A stretch of 64,000 bases of DNA from Nitrobacter hamburgensis X14 (GCF_000013885.1 NC_007964.1:4326001-4390000); one strand, 5' to 3'. Positions 1 through 9,155 are shown, counted from the first letter of the stretch. Numbers and translations: made by a program. The notes: generated by a model not told the origin, from the letters alone.

Positions 1-1014
1 TTCATCTCGCCGGCGGATGTCGGGCGCTTCCGGCCCAGGCAGCAGCTTCAGCATGACTCATACCCGATCGATCGGGAGATAGCGCACATGACGGGCGCCA
101 GTCCGCCGGACGCGGAGTCGCCGAGCAAGATGGCAATGCCGCCGGTAACAACCACGAGCGAGCAGTCTCAAGCTTCCATCAAGGCCGGGTCAAGTCTCAG
201 GCTTCCAACAATGGCCGGTCACGGACACCGCCAAGCAAATGAAGCGTGACAACGAATTCCCAAGGGCGTCTTCAAAACGCCCGTCTCCGAGGAACTGCGG
301 CAGCGAAGAAAACACAAAGGAAAAACCGCGGTCGGACAACGACCGCGGCTGCCGCTGCTAATTCGATCTTCGCCACATTCTTCGGCAGCGTGATCAATAT
401 GGGCATCGCTGCGATAAGCTGGGTTCAGTCCTGCTTTGCCTTTTCGTGACCAAGCAGATGATTTAAAGCACTTGCGGGCTATATGGATCGCTCACTGACG
501 AGAAAGGAGAGCGGACCCGAGCATTTTGAGCGGGCGGCCATAGCGCGCCAGAACGAGCTCCTCGAAGAGGCGCGGGACGCGATGACACAGGACGGAGCGT
601 TGTCGCGGCAGGCTTTATGGCGCAAGCAAACCAACTATTGCCCAGACCGGTCAAGACAGCGTTACAATGCCGGGTGTCCGGCTGACTATTCCAGGGATGG
701 AGCTCGACGCCGGCACTTTGGGCCACCGCAGCAAGGCCTTCGATGCGGTCGACTGGACGTAGAGCTTGCGGTCTCCGCATACGAAAACTTCCTCAACCAG
801 GTTGGAACCACCTTCATCGAGTGACGCTGGAAAAATCGCTGTCCCTCAATGCCCTCGGGCGCGCTGATGAGCGAGCACGGGCGTCGTTTAAGATGGTGCA
901 TCGTTCCGCCGGCCGAGAGCGAGTCGCGTAGGACGAGTTCGGAACCCGAAATCTCCACCATTATCGCATCGGCGTCGTGCTACGTTTCCGTAACCTCGAT
1001 CGACGGAAGAATTC
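1..1014. other. No confidently recognised gene; left edge of window
   Basis: An open frame runs in from the window edge on the plus strand to a stop at 247-249 (about 82 codons) and a 67-codon frame follows at 246-449. Neither resembles a family I recognise and neither has a convincing ribosome binding site. Several short overlapping frames on both strands between 460 and 960 also lack recognisable domains. Given the debris on the right, this is probably eroded sequence, but a partial real gene at the edge cannot be excluded. Confidence 0.3.
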
Positions 1015-1817
1015 ATGCGCGCTCCATCTGACAACGAGTCGATATCGGCCCCTGCCGTAGCGACCGGCGTCACCAGGCAAGAGCTTCCGTACCGCCTGCG
1101 GCAACAGTCCTTGTTGGGCGAGTTCGGCCGTTCCGCGTTGCAGACTCGCGACCTCGAGCAAATCCTTCAGCGCGCCGCAGAGCTCTGCGCCCAAGGTCTC
1201 GAAACCCCGTTCGCCAAAGTCCTGGAGTATCTGCCCGACGGCAAACGGCTACTGGTACGTGCCGGAATCGGCTGGGGATCAAGGGACGATCGGCCAAGTG
1301 TCGCTAGGCGTCGACCTGGAATCCCCTGCCGGTTACGCTTTCCAGACCGGACAAATGGTCATCTCCAACCACCTCCAGGAGGAAACGCGGTTTCGAACGC
1401 CAAAGCTCCTGTCGGATCACGGGATCCGGCGCGCAATCAACGTCCTGATCGCGCGCGGCGGCGAAGGCCGTCTGCCGTTCGGTGTCCTCGAGGTCGATAG
1501 TCCGGAGTCCGGCCAATTCGACGTTGCCGACGCGGACTTCCTTGCCGGCTTCGCCGGGCTACTTGGCATCGCCATTGAGCGCCAACATGCCGACGCCGAT
1601 TCTCCGGGAAGCGCTCGAACACCAGGCCATGCTGACGCGAGAATCGAGCCACCGCGTCAAGAACAGCCTCGCATCGGTGGTGGGGCTGCTGCGCGTACAG
1701 AGTCGGAACGCGCCGTCGGAGGATGTGCGCGACGCCCTCGACGCCGCTGCTTCACGCATCACCACGATTGCCCAATGCGAAGAGATAAGCAGTGGCTCGA
1801 TCTCGTGCCAAAACTGA
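1015..1817 (+). pseudogene. GAF-domain sensor histidine kinase, frameshifted and truncated
   Basis: Reading through three frames gives one protein. The N-terminal part ends in a GAF-like stretch (LLVRAGIGW, then GTIGQVSLGVDLESPAGYAF in the next frame from about 1272). A second shift near 1590 leads to EALEHQAMLTRESSHRVKNS, the phospho-acceptor helix of HisKA_2/HWE-type kinases, with the H in SSHRVKN. The family normally continues with a HATPase domain, which is missing because the frame ends at 1817. Two frameshifts and the lost ATPase domain make it non-functional. It probably was a soluble light- or ligand-sensing kinase; the input is unknown. Confidence 0.7.
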
Positions 1818-2007
1818 TCACCGCAAACAAAACCGAATTTTAAATGCGCAAGGATCGTGGATCACGCTAGAAAACATGAAGAGCCCGGAGTTGCTGCGGT
1901 ATTGGCTAGATGACGTGGAAAGAGAGATGGATTAGTTACCGCGCCCATTAAATCTGTTGCGTGAGCGTTGGCGGGTTGATTCAATGGTGATGTCGGGAGG
2001 CATCGCC

Positions 2008-2761
2008 ATGGCTGATCTTTTGCTGTTGTCGGAGGCGCAGATGCGCCGGATCGAACCGTATTTTCCGTTGTCGCACGGGATTGCGAGGGTTGACGATCGG
2101 CGGGTGATCAGCGGCATCATCTTCGTCATCAGAAACGGTCTGCGCTGGCGCGATGCGCCGCCCGGCTATGGTCCGCACAAGACGATCTATAACCGGTTCG
2201 TGCGCTGGAGCCGCCTCGGGTGTTCAACAAGATCTTCGCCGAACTGGCGCGCAAGGCCGGCAAGCCATCTCGCCTGATGATCGATGCCACGCATCTGAAG
2301 GCGCATCGCACCGCTGCCAGCCTTTTAAAAAAGGGCCTATTCCCCGACGTATCGGGCGCACAAAGGGCGGTCTGAACTCCAAGCTGCACGCCATATGCGA
2401 TGGTCAGGGTCGCTCCCTCGTCATCTTGCTCAGCGAAGGCCAGATGAGCGATTATAAGGGCGCAGCCCTGATGATTGATGCGCTACCGTCCGCGAAGCAG
2501 TTGCTCGGCGACAAGGGCTATGACGCCGACTGGTTTCGCCGGGCTCTCGCCGAACGTGGCATCACGGCATGCATTCCGTCAAAATCAAACCGCAAAAAGC
2601 CGATCGAACATGACCACAAACTCTATCGTCACCGGCACAAGATCGAGAACATGTTCGGCAGGCTCAAGGACTGGCGGCGCATCCACACCCGCTACGATCG
2701 ATGCGCCCACACCTTCATGTCGGCCATCTGTATCGCAGCGACCGTCATCTTCTGGCTCTGA
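2008..2761 (+). pseudogene. IS5 family (IS427 group) transposase, OrfA broken
   Basis: The DDE transposase starts MADLLLLSEAQMRRIEPYF and ends ICIAATVIFWL. The catalytic half contains LLGDKGYDADWFRRAL and KIENMFGRLKDWRRIHTRYD, typical of the IS427 group. The group makes its transposase by -1 frameshifting, and a perfect A-AAA-AAG slippery heptamer is present at 2327-2333, leading into KKGPIPRRIGRTKGG. In addition one G is missing at about 2218-2220 (CTC GGG TG TTC where the family needs GGG GTG TTC). That extra shift breaks OrfA upstream of the programmed site, so this copy is likely inactive. Confidence 0.85.
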
Positions 2762-2848
2762 TCAATGAGTCCTGATGGGGTGGACGCCCCCTCGACGGCA
2801 TCGATGTGCCAGAGTGGAAGGTGTTGATCACCACTGAAGGAGGCGTCC

Positions 2849-3877
2849 GTGACAGAGGTTAGCACGATCGGGTTGGATTTGGCGAAGATGGTCTTCCAGG
2901 TGCACGGTGCCGATGCGAGCGGCGCGGTCGTGTTCCGCAAGACACTTCGGCGCGCCAAGGTCCTCGAGTTCTTCCGCGATCTGCCACGTTGCGTCGTCGC
3001 GATGGAGGCGTGCGGCGGGGCGCATCATTGGGCTCGCGAGATCGGTCGGTTGGGACATGAGGTGCGGCTCGTCCCACCCATTTACGTCAAACCGTTCGTA
3101 AAGCGTCAGAAGAACGATGCGTCCGACGCGGAGGCGATCTGCGAGGCAGCGCAGCGTCCGACGATGCGCTTCGTCGCGGTGAAGAGCGAGTCGGCCCAGG
3201 CAAGCGCCGCAATCTTCCGCACGCGCGATCTACTGGTTCGCCAGCGAACGCAGCTGATTAACGCGGTGCGCGGGCAACTCACCGAGTATGGCCTAGTCGC
3301 CGCTAAGGGAACCGCGAACCTGCCGAGGCTGCTGGCATTGGTCGACGAGCCAGGCTCCGATCTGCCGCAGGCCACGCGTGCGATGCTCGATGTGCTGATC
3401 GGGATGGTAATGATGCTCGCGGAACAGATCAACGCGCTGGACCGCGAGATCGCCAGGCGCGCCAAGGAAGAAGATATGCCTTCGCGGTTGATGACGATAC
3501 CGGGTGTCGGGCCGATCACTGCGACAGCCATCGCGGCTCTTGCTCCACCGGTGGAGACGTTCCGGAAAGGGCGCGACTTCGCCGCCTGGCTCGGCCTGAC
3601 GCCGGTGCAACGATCCACCGGCGGTAAGCAGAAGCTCGGAGCCACATCCAAGATGGGCGAGCGGACCATACGCCGTCTGCTCATCATTGGTGCAGCGGCA
3701 CTGGTTCGCCAGACAAGCCGACGCGAACCGCCGCCAGGATCATGGTTGGCGCGCATGCTCGCCCGAAAGCCACGCATGCTGGTTATCACCGCGCTCGCAA
3801 ACAAGATGGCGCGAACTGTTTGGGCGCTGCTCGCGCACAACGAAGTTTACCGAGCTCCCGCTGTAGCCGCTACGTAA
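2849..3877 (+). CDS. IS110 family transposase (intact)
   Basis: This 342-aa DEDD transposase has the N-terminal RuvC-like domain (STIGLDLAKMVFQVHG, then the conserved YVKPFVKRQKNDASDAEAI around residues 75-95). The C-terminal Transposase_20 domain contains LMTIPGVGPITATAIAAL and AAWLGLTPVQRSTGGK. It starts at GTG, placed by the strong ribosome binding site GAAGGAGG just upstream. Length and both domains are complete, so the enzyme may be active. IS110 elements carry no terminal inverted repeats and use a non-coding bridge RNA for target choice; see the region downstream. A second, broken relative lies at 30580. Confidence 0.9.
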   Translation: MTEVSTIGLDLAKMVFQVHGADASGAVVFRKTLRRAKVLEFFRDLPRCVVAMEACGGAHHWAREIGRLGHEVRLVPPIYVKPFVKRQKNDASDAEAICEAAQRPTMRFVAVKSESAQASAAIFRTRDLLVRQRTQLINAVRGQLTEYGLVAAKGTANLPRLLALVDEPGSDLPQATRAMLDVLIGMVMMLAEQINALDREIARRAKEEDMPSRLMTIPGVGPITATAIAALAPPVETFRKGRDFAAWLGLTPVQRSTGGKQKLGATSKMGERTIRRLLIIGAAALVRQTSRREPPPGSWLARMLARKPRMLVITALANKMARTVWALLAHNEVYRAPAVAAT

Positions 3878-4110
3878 GCGATTAGAGCGTGAGGTTGTCG
3901 AAGGAGTAGAGGGCGAAGGCAAGTACGGCGCAACGGTCGACGAGACGGGATAGGCAAAACCAGATAGGGTCACTGTGCTTCGAAGCACGCAGTCCTGATA
4001 TGGAGCCGGTCCGCGAACTCCCATACGGGCCCGCGGCGCATCATCGCCGCATCTTGAGGCCGGACAGATGGCAGCGTCCGACTAACTGCGTCAGAAAACC
4101 AAAATAGCCC
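3878..4110 (+). ncRNA. Candidate bridge-RNA / right-end region of the IS110 element
   Basis: This stretch downstream of the IS110 transposase has no gene but holds strong hairpins: the perfect palindrome GTGCTTCGAAGCAC at 3975-3988 and GCGGCG-catcat-CGCCGC at 4033-4050. In the IS110 family the structured non-coding end encodes the bridge RNA that pairs with target and donor DNA. Which end carries it depends on the subgroup, so the assignment to this end is inference. Confidence 0.3.
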
Positions 4111-4254
4111 TTGCTTCTCCCGGGGCGTCCACAGATGACCCTAGATTGCCGGGTAGCTGATCGTCCCGGCCATCGCCACGCACAAGCAAACCCGACGTCT
4201 CGATACTTTTCGCCATAGCTTTCACCGACATCGCGCACGCCGTCCGAGCCTGAG

Positions 4255-4770
4255 ATGATACGCCAGACCCTGTTCGCAACTGCCCTGCTTGCGCTACCCA
4301 CCCACGCCCAACCCCTGACAGGTCAAGCATCCGTCGTTGATGGCGACACGCTCGAAATTCACGGGCAGCGCATTCGCTTGTCGGGTATCGACGCGCCCGA
4401 ATCTTCTCAACTCTGTCGCGGGGACGACAGCTTGCAATATCGCTGCGGTGCCAAGGCGGCGAATGAGCTTGACGAGCACATCGCGGGCAGGCCCGTAAGC
4501 TGCGAGGGCGTCGGCCGGGATCAGTATGGGCGGCTCGTCGCCGTCTGCTCTGTCAACGGCGCTGATCTGGGGGATTGGATCGTGCGAGCTGGGCTCGCCT
4601 TCGATTGGCCTAGGTATTCACGCGGCAAATACGCGGCGGCGCAAAAGGAAGCCGAACGAGCCGAACGTGGTGTTTGGGCTGGTAGCTACATCGTACCCTG
4701 GGCCTATCGGGCGTGCATTCGCAAGGGCGGTCGGCCTAGTGGGTGCTCGGATGAGGCGAACGCTCGATAA
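4255..4770 (+). CDS. Secreted thermonuclease-family (SNase-like) nuclease
   Basis: The 171-aa protein has a signal peptide (MIRQTLFATALLALPTHAQ) and a staphylococcal-nuclease OB-fold domain. The family motif VVDGDTLEIHGQRIRLSGID at residues 27-46 carries the Ca-binding aspartates and a catalytic arginine; DQYGRLVAVC and the later RYSRGKYAAAQKEAERAERGVW are also typical. It would degrade DNA and RNA in the periplasm or outside the cell. It stands alone between an IS110 element and a small zinc-ribbon-like gene. Four later cysteines could form disulphides. Confidence 0.88.
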   Translation: MIRQTLFATALLALPTHAQPLTGQASVVDGDTLEIHGQRIRLSGIDAPESSQLCRGDDSLQYRCGAKAANELDEHIAGRPVSCEGVGRDQYGRLVAVCSVNGADLGDWIVRAGLAFDWPRYSRGKYAAAQKEAERAERGVWAGSYIVPWAYRACIRKGGRPSGCSDEANAR

Positions 4771-4850
4771 GAAATAAAGTGCACTGCCGTCGATCATTTT
4801 CAGAATTTCGTAACCCAGTTGCTTAACGCTCCCCTTCTCACAAGGGGCAT

Positions 4851-5111
4851 TTGTCATGTGATGACAAGGTGAAAATCCGCTGCCCGGCCTGCACGCGTAT
4901 TTTCAGAGAGAGAGCCAGTCGCGTCCGCGACGGCGCGGAGGTTAATTGCCTCAACTGCAACAAGCTAATTGTTCTGACCAAAGAGACGGACGACTCGTTT
5001 CTGCGCCGGGCGCTCAAAGCCGCACGCGAAATTAGAGCCGCAAAAGACGCGGCGGTCCACGCTGCGACATATAGCGGCGCGGCATCAGCCTCAAAGCGCG
5101 AAACGCCTTAA
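4851..5111 (+). CDS. Small CxxC zinc-ribbon-like protein, unknown role
   Basis: The frame encodes 86 aa with two CxxC pairs at residues 11-14 and 33-36 (IRCPACTRIF and VNCLNCNKLI), the layout of a small zinc ribbon of the MJ0042 type. The remaining half is charged and helical (FLRRALKAAREIRAAKDAA). The start appears to be TTG at 4851. A hairpin CCCCTT-ctcac-AAGGGG sits directly upstream and covers the expected ribosome binding site. A zinc-binding or nucleic-acid role is likely but the function is unknown. Confidence 0.6.
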   Translation: MSCDDKVKIRCPACTRIFRERASRVRDGAEVNCLNCNKLIVLTKETDDSFLRRALKAAREIRAAKDAAVHAATYSGAASASKRETP

Positions 5112-5559
5112 CGACGTCAGGTGTCAGCCGTGCCGAACACTCCGGCCGCCTGCACAGTGCGTCGCCCATTTCCCCCTTCCCACATTAACCGCAGACGCTT
5201 CGCCAACGCACACCGATCGGCCCGATCTTGAACCGGTTGAACATCGTCCGGGTCGATCTATGAAAACGCTTTGCTCATGATTGAAAACGCATCAGGGCGA
5301 TGATCCCTCCGTGATGCGCATTTACGAAGCCGCACGGGAGTTGATCGAAATGCACTTAAGGCCCGAATAGAAAATCTCGCCGAGTACCGTGCTCAAGGGC
5401 GCTCCAGAATAGTGTCTTTGCGCTACAGCAAAACATGCATTCTGCAGGTATGTATTCTTGGCTCGTCGAATGGCGGCGACCGCTGGCGCTCAGCTATATC
5501 TGTGTCACCGGTCACCGTCGTGAGAGACGCAAGATCAACCGTACCTTGGGAAACTTGAC
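5112..5559. other. Intergenic stretch without recognised features
   Basis: Short open frames exist but none has family resemblance or a good ribosome binding site. A 71-codon frame at 5435-5650 overlaps the small oxidase-subunit gene in another frame and is judged spurious. Confidence 0.5.
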
Positions 5560-5712
5560 ATGTCTGATCATAGCGGAATTGTGTATTCGACGGCGGAAGG
5601 AATGGATTATCCGGCGCATGAGAAGACGTATAAGTCCTTCGTCAAATTAGGAACGATCCTCGCAGCGACCGCCGCCATCGTTATCGCGTTGTTGGCGATT
5701 TGCCTTACCTGA
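5560..5712 (+). CDS. aa3-type cytochrome c oxidase subunit IV-like small membrane protein
   Basis: The frame encodes 50 aa beginning MSDHSGIVYSTAEGMDYPAH followed by EKTYKSFVKLG and one transmembrane helix (TILAATAAIVIALLAICL). A soluble head with an acidic 'YPxHExTY' motif followed by a single C-terminal helix is the signature of the alphaproteobacterial aa3 oxidase subunit IV family, which binds the oxidase core in the inner membrane. Length matches the family. The other oxidase genes are not nearby, so this is an orphan copy. Regulation is not visible. Confidence 0.75.
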   Translation: MSDHSGIVYSTAEGMDYPAHEKTYKSFVKLGTILAATAAIVIALLAICLT

Positions 5713-6074
5713 TTGTCCGGTCGCCGTTCCAAAGGCCGACAGAAATGCCGGCCTTTATCTTGCCGCGCCTAATCCGCGCTCCGCAGCCGTTTCATGGTAA
5801 ACTCGATCTCGCCGCCGGGCAGCTCCGCTAGTTCTCGACCTTCGACATGTACGCCGCGAGGCCGGCCAGCGATCGATGAGCGCCCTCGCCGTCTGACGGG
5901 CTTGATCCATGGGCTGGGTGAAGGTCTCTCGGACTTGCTTCGGTCGCGATTTTTTATGCGATCTTTGTTGCCATTACGAACGCGGCCGACGCTGCCTACG
6001 CGGTATGTCCGGGATCAACATTCTTGGGCGTCTTTTTCTCGCGCTGAGGCGTCATTTTGGCGGGGTCCGGTTTT

Positions 6075-6280
6075 CCCAGGAACTCCTTCGACCAGCCATA
6101 ATACATCGAGGCAGCGATACCCTCGCGGCGGCACAGCTCGGAGATGTTCTCCTCACCACGCAGTCCTTCCAGCACGATGCGGATTTTCTCTTCGGCCGAA
6201 TACTGCCGACGCGCCTGGCGCCGGATGTCCTTCAGTACGTGCTCTGCGGGCGCTTTGCCCGGTCCGGATTTCTGCTTCAT
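6075..6280 (-). pseudogene. IS3 family transposase OrfA, C-terminally truncated
   Basis: The product starts MKQKSGPGKAPAEHVLKDIR and carries the OrfA helix-turn-helix (RQYSAEEKIRIVLEGLRG, then ELCRREGIAASMYYGWSKEF), which binds the element ends. Homology stops after SKEFL at about 6075; the remaining codons to 5996 are unrelated. OrfB is absent. The likely left end of the element lies in the 6290-6350 stretch. This is a remnant. Confidence 0.75.
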
Positions 6281-6435
6281 CTTCGCTCCTTACGGCTACG
6301 ATGAACCAGAAATCCCTTCGTGAAGTCCCTCAATTTGTCTCAGGGGGCTGACGGGGAACAAGCTGGAACGCTTATCACCTCGCCGCGTTATCCATCGTCA
6401 CAAAACATAGAGGCCGACATAGGTTTCGGTCGAGG

Positions 6436-6486
6436 TTGATGGGAATTCCACTTCCGATCATCCTTCTTCTGGCGCTGTTATGGCAA
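6436..6486 (+). pseudogene. Degenerate copy of a tiny membrane protein
   Basis: The codons GIPLPIILLLALLW match the core of the 27-aa membrane peptide at 44288 (GIPLPIILLLWLF). Here the first codons are lost and the stop is missing, so the frame runs on into unrelated residues. This is probably a decayed paralogue. Confidence 0.45.
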
Positions 6487-6556
6487 CTGCAACCGGAAGC
6501 TCGCGGTGCCTTACGGCATCTCCAGCTCTCGGCTTTCTGCGTAGAAGGAAAGTGCG

Positions 6557-7036
6557 ATGGCCGAGAAAGCCAAGCCGAAGAAAAAGGGAAGCGCCGCGGA
6601 GGAAAAGGGTGGTTTTGGCCGGGTCTTCGGTGATGTCGCCAACAAGACATCGCAGGCCGCAGGTCGGGCATCGACTTTTATCCTTGCCGCGGGTGTTGTT
6701 GCCGTCTGGGCGATAACTGGCCCATTGTTCGGCTTCTCCGATACCTGGCAGTTGGTCATTAACACAGGCACAACCATCGTTACGTTCTTGATGGTCTTTC
6801 TTATTCAGAACTCGCAAAACAGGGATGGCGCGGCCATTCAGGTGAAGCTTGATGAGCTCATCCGCGTCGGCGCTGCACACAACTCCCTTATCGGAATCGA
6901 GCATCTTACCGATGACGAACTCGAAGATCTCCGCACCAAGTGCGAAGCGCGCGCCGAGGCCGAGAGGGGTGGTGAGGAAACTGTGAAGGAAACCGGAAGA
7001 AAAGCGCGGAAGGCGGCCGTGCAGGCGGCCAACTAA
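6557..7036 (+). CDS. Low-affinity iron permease family membrane protein
   Basis: This 159-aa protein has a lysine-rich N-terminus, two membrane segments (about residues 40-60 and 66-86) and the family block ITGPLFGFSDTWQLVINTGT followed by TIVTFLMVFLIQNSQNRDG. These are the features of the bacterial low-affinity iron permease-like family (Iron_permease, PF04120). An acidic, charged C-terminal tail follows. Iron transport is inferred from the family name; no bacterial activity can be read from the sequence. The next gene starts two bases after its stop codon, suggesting an operon. Confidence 0.8.
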   Translation: MAEKAKPKKKGSAAEEKGGFGRVFGDVANKTSQAAGRASTFILAAGVVAVWAITGPLFGFSDTWQLVINTGTTIVTFLMVFLIQNSQNRDGAAIQVKLDELIRVGAAHNSLIGIEHLTDDELEDLRTKCEARAEAERGGEETVKETGRKARKAAVQAAN

Positions 7037-7037
7037 G

Positions 7038-7610
7038 ATGACGGCGCGCGGTTCGCAAAGCACGCGCGCGCCGTCACAAGCTCGTAATAACATTGAAGCC
7101 ATTCTGCGCTTCGAAAAGGAGGACGAAAAAGAGCTCGCCCTTCATCACCGCATTTTTCATGCGATCGGGTGGTTCTTCGGGACCACCCATTTTCTCTCCG
7201 CCCAATGTCTTGCAGTTTGCCTTTGGATCGCGCTGAATAGCCTGGTCTCCTCTCATCAAGCCATCGACCCTTATCCTTTTCCGCTGCTGGCGACGTTTCT
7301 GTCGCTGGAGGTCGTGCTGTTGACCTCCTGCGTGCTGATGCGGCAAAACGCCATCGATCGTACCTCTGAAAGGCGCGATCATCTCGAGTTGCAAATCAAT
7401 CTCCTGGCCGAGCAGGGCAACCGACTCATCGATCAATCTCCGCCGCGCCGCGCCTGTTCTGCCCATCGCGATCGGCCGACCAAGCTCGCCACTCCATTGA
7501 CCGCTTCCCAACAGGCGGTCATCGCACCTCGGCAACAGACCGCCAGCGCCGAAATCCCCATAGCATCTGACGCGCCACCTCGCCCGACATCCCGCGGTTT
7601 CCTCCATTGA
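7038..7610 (+). CDS. DUF1003 domain membrane protein
   Basis: This 190-aa protein shows the DUF1003 layout: a charged N-terminus, two membrane helices (about residues 46-66 and 78-100) with the DPYPFPLLATFLSLEVVLLT block between them, then RQNAIDRTSERRDHLELQIN leading into a coiled coil. It follows the iron-permease-like gene almost without gap and is likely co-transcribed. The C-terminal 60 residues are Pro/Arg/Ser-rich and probably disordered. The biochemical role of the family is unknown. Confidence 0.75.
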   Translation: MTARGSQSTRAPSQARNNIEAILRFEKEDEKELALHHRIFHAIGWFFGTTHFLSAQCLAVCLWIALNSLVSSHQAIDPYPFPLLATFLSLEVVLLTSCVLMRQNAIDRTSERRDHLELQINLLAEQGNRLIDQSPPRRACSAHRDRPTKLATPLTASQQAVIAPRQQTASAEIPIASDAPPRPTSRGFLH

Positions 7611-7795
7611 AGGTTTGCGTACGCCGGCCCCGGCGTGCGCCGCGCCACCATCGTGGGGCCGGCATCCGCAAACCTTCACATGTGCGGAGGTTGACGTGCG
7701 CATGGCACCTCTCGATCACTCGCTCTTTGACGTTCCCCTTGGAGACAAGAACACGTCGACGAAAGCCTTTTCGCCCCGGCTCTCCCCGCACCTGA

Positions 7796-8620
7796 TCAGG
7801 GCGTGCTGCCGCGCATAGAGGCGGGATGGCCGGGAAGCTTGAGTGGTAAACCCACTGGCACCAGTTTGTTAGCGGCGAGCCGGTAAGTGGCCAGCTCCTG
7901 TTCGCCCAAATTGGCAATATACAGGAACTGTCCGTCGGGACTGAAGGCAATTCCTTCGGCCAAGGCGCCGACCTCAGTCTCGCCCAGCTTACGCACCTTC
8001 TTGCCGTCGGTCTTGAGAAGCACCGCAACCGCATGGTCGTGACGGAAAAAGGCCTTGTTTGGCACGGAGCCGCCGGAGCCATTGGTCAGGAGCGTCACGG
8101 CATAGGCGCCGGTCGGGCTTACCGCCAAACCTTCCGGCCCGTCCCCCACCACCACTTGGTCGACTTCACGCGGCGGATCGAGCGTCATGTCGATGACCGC
8201 CACCGTGCTCACCTGACCGTCGGCGACCCCGGCATTGCCGTCGTGATTGACCAGGCCGAGCCTGCCGTCTGCGGTGATCTGGACGTTGTACGGAAACACG
8301 CCAGTTAGCATGTCATAACCTTTGTAGGTCACCGTAGTACCATCGATATCGAGGAGGGCGACCTTGTTCGCCGTCGCCTTGGCCACCAGCGCGCACTTAC
8401 CGTCGGGCGTGATGGCCACGGCGGATGGTTGCTGGCTCGGCGCGTCGGCAGGCGCGAGCGCCACCGTGCCGACGACGGCGACGGTCTTTCCGGAAATCGA
8501 CAAGACGCTCACGCTGTTGTCCGCACGATTGACAACCAGGGCCAAATTTCCCGCGCGATTGATCGCCATGCCTGAAGGTTGCTTGCCGGTTTGGATGCCC
8601 GGGGCTGCCGATTTACGCAT
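7796..8620 (-). pseudogene. YncE-like beta-propeller protein, 5' truncated
   Basis: Repeated blades are visible: PSGMAINRAGNLALVVNRAD, PSAVAITPDGKCALVAK, PEGLAVSPTGAYAV and AEGIAFSPDGQFLYIANLGE. These are periplasmic YncE/surface-antigen-type propeller repeats. Full-length relatives have a signal peptide and about 100 more N-terminal residues; here the frame begins at MRKSAAPG, close to transposon-end-like repeats at 8667. The C-terminus looks complete. A start inside the gene is possible, but export would be lost. Confidence 0.65.
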
Positions 8621-8666
8621 CGCCGCTCAACATTTGGAGTAAGCGATATCAATGCTTTGTAGAGAC

Positions 8667-8757
8667 ATTAGGGGACGTACTTTGCCCGGCGCCGCACTGC
8701 ATTGCAGCCGTGGGCAAAGTTGGTCCCCTAATCGGGGCAAAGAAAGTAGGTCCCCTA
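8667..8757. repeat. Three related 21-25 bp repeats, transposon-end-like
   Basis: ATTAGGGGACGTACTTTGCC (8667-8686) is repeated in inverted form at 8712-8732 with three changes, and again at 8734-8757 with a four-base spacer in the middle (GGGGCAAAGAAAGTAGGTCC at its start). Multiple copies of one motif at an end are typical of IS21-like or Tn7/Tn5053-like elements, where they bind the transposase. No transposase gene of that type remains in the window. Confidence 0.5.
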
Positions 8758-8791
8758 GTTCGACGCCGCGGCGCTGAGTGAAAAATAAGAG

Positions 8792-8825
8792 AGGTTGGGG
8801 GCGAGCTTCAGCTCGCCCCCAACCT
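8792..8825. repeat. Perfect 16-bp inverted repeat with 2-nt loop
   Basis: AGGTTGGGGGCGAGCT (8792-8807), two bases, then its exact complement (8810-8825). No T tract follows, so it is not a standard intrinsic terminator. It lies between the transposon-end-like repeats and a TniQ-like gene fragment. Confidence 0.7.
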
Positions 8826-9155
8826 GGCGACACCGTGTTCGGCAAAACGGTCGAACACCGAACCCTGCACTCGATCCGGACGCTCTCGAAGGAAACCGGG
8901 CTACATCGGAAACGTCTCCGGAAGCTTCTCGGGGCGTCTGGAGCGCTCTCCCAGAACGCAGCTGATCTCGCGGAGGGAAATTGCCTGTTCGATGCTGAGA
9001 ACGGCTCCCTGACGGCGAGAGAGGCCTCGGCAGCCACGATCTCTGTCCGCAAGGCCGGCCAATATCTCGACGCGCCCCGCGTGCAGCGGGATATACTCTA
9101 CAGGTCCGGCCTGATCATTCCTCGGCTCCGCGCCGCCGATCACGGCGCCGCCCGC
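8826..9155 (+). pseudogene. TniQ-like protein fragment
   Basis: The translation GKTVEHRTLHSIRTLSKETG, then LHRKRLRKLLGASGAL and ISVRKAGQYLDAPRVQRDIL, resembles the C-terminal helix-turn-helix half of transposon-associated TniQ-family proteins. The N-terminal half is absent and the frame runs into unrelated sequence after LRAADHGAA. This is a remnant of a Tn7/Tn5053-like or similar element. The assignment rests on pattern recognition only. Confidence 0.45.

Noticed and set aside
5435..5650. 71-codon plus-strand frame
   Set aside because: It overlaps the oxidase subunit IV gene at 5560 in another frame, has no binding site and has an Arg/Ile-biased composition.
8667..8757. CRISPR-like repeats
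   Set aside because: Only three copies, in mixed orientation and without uniform spacers; better explained as transposon-end binding sites. No cas genes anywhere in the window.
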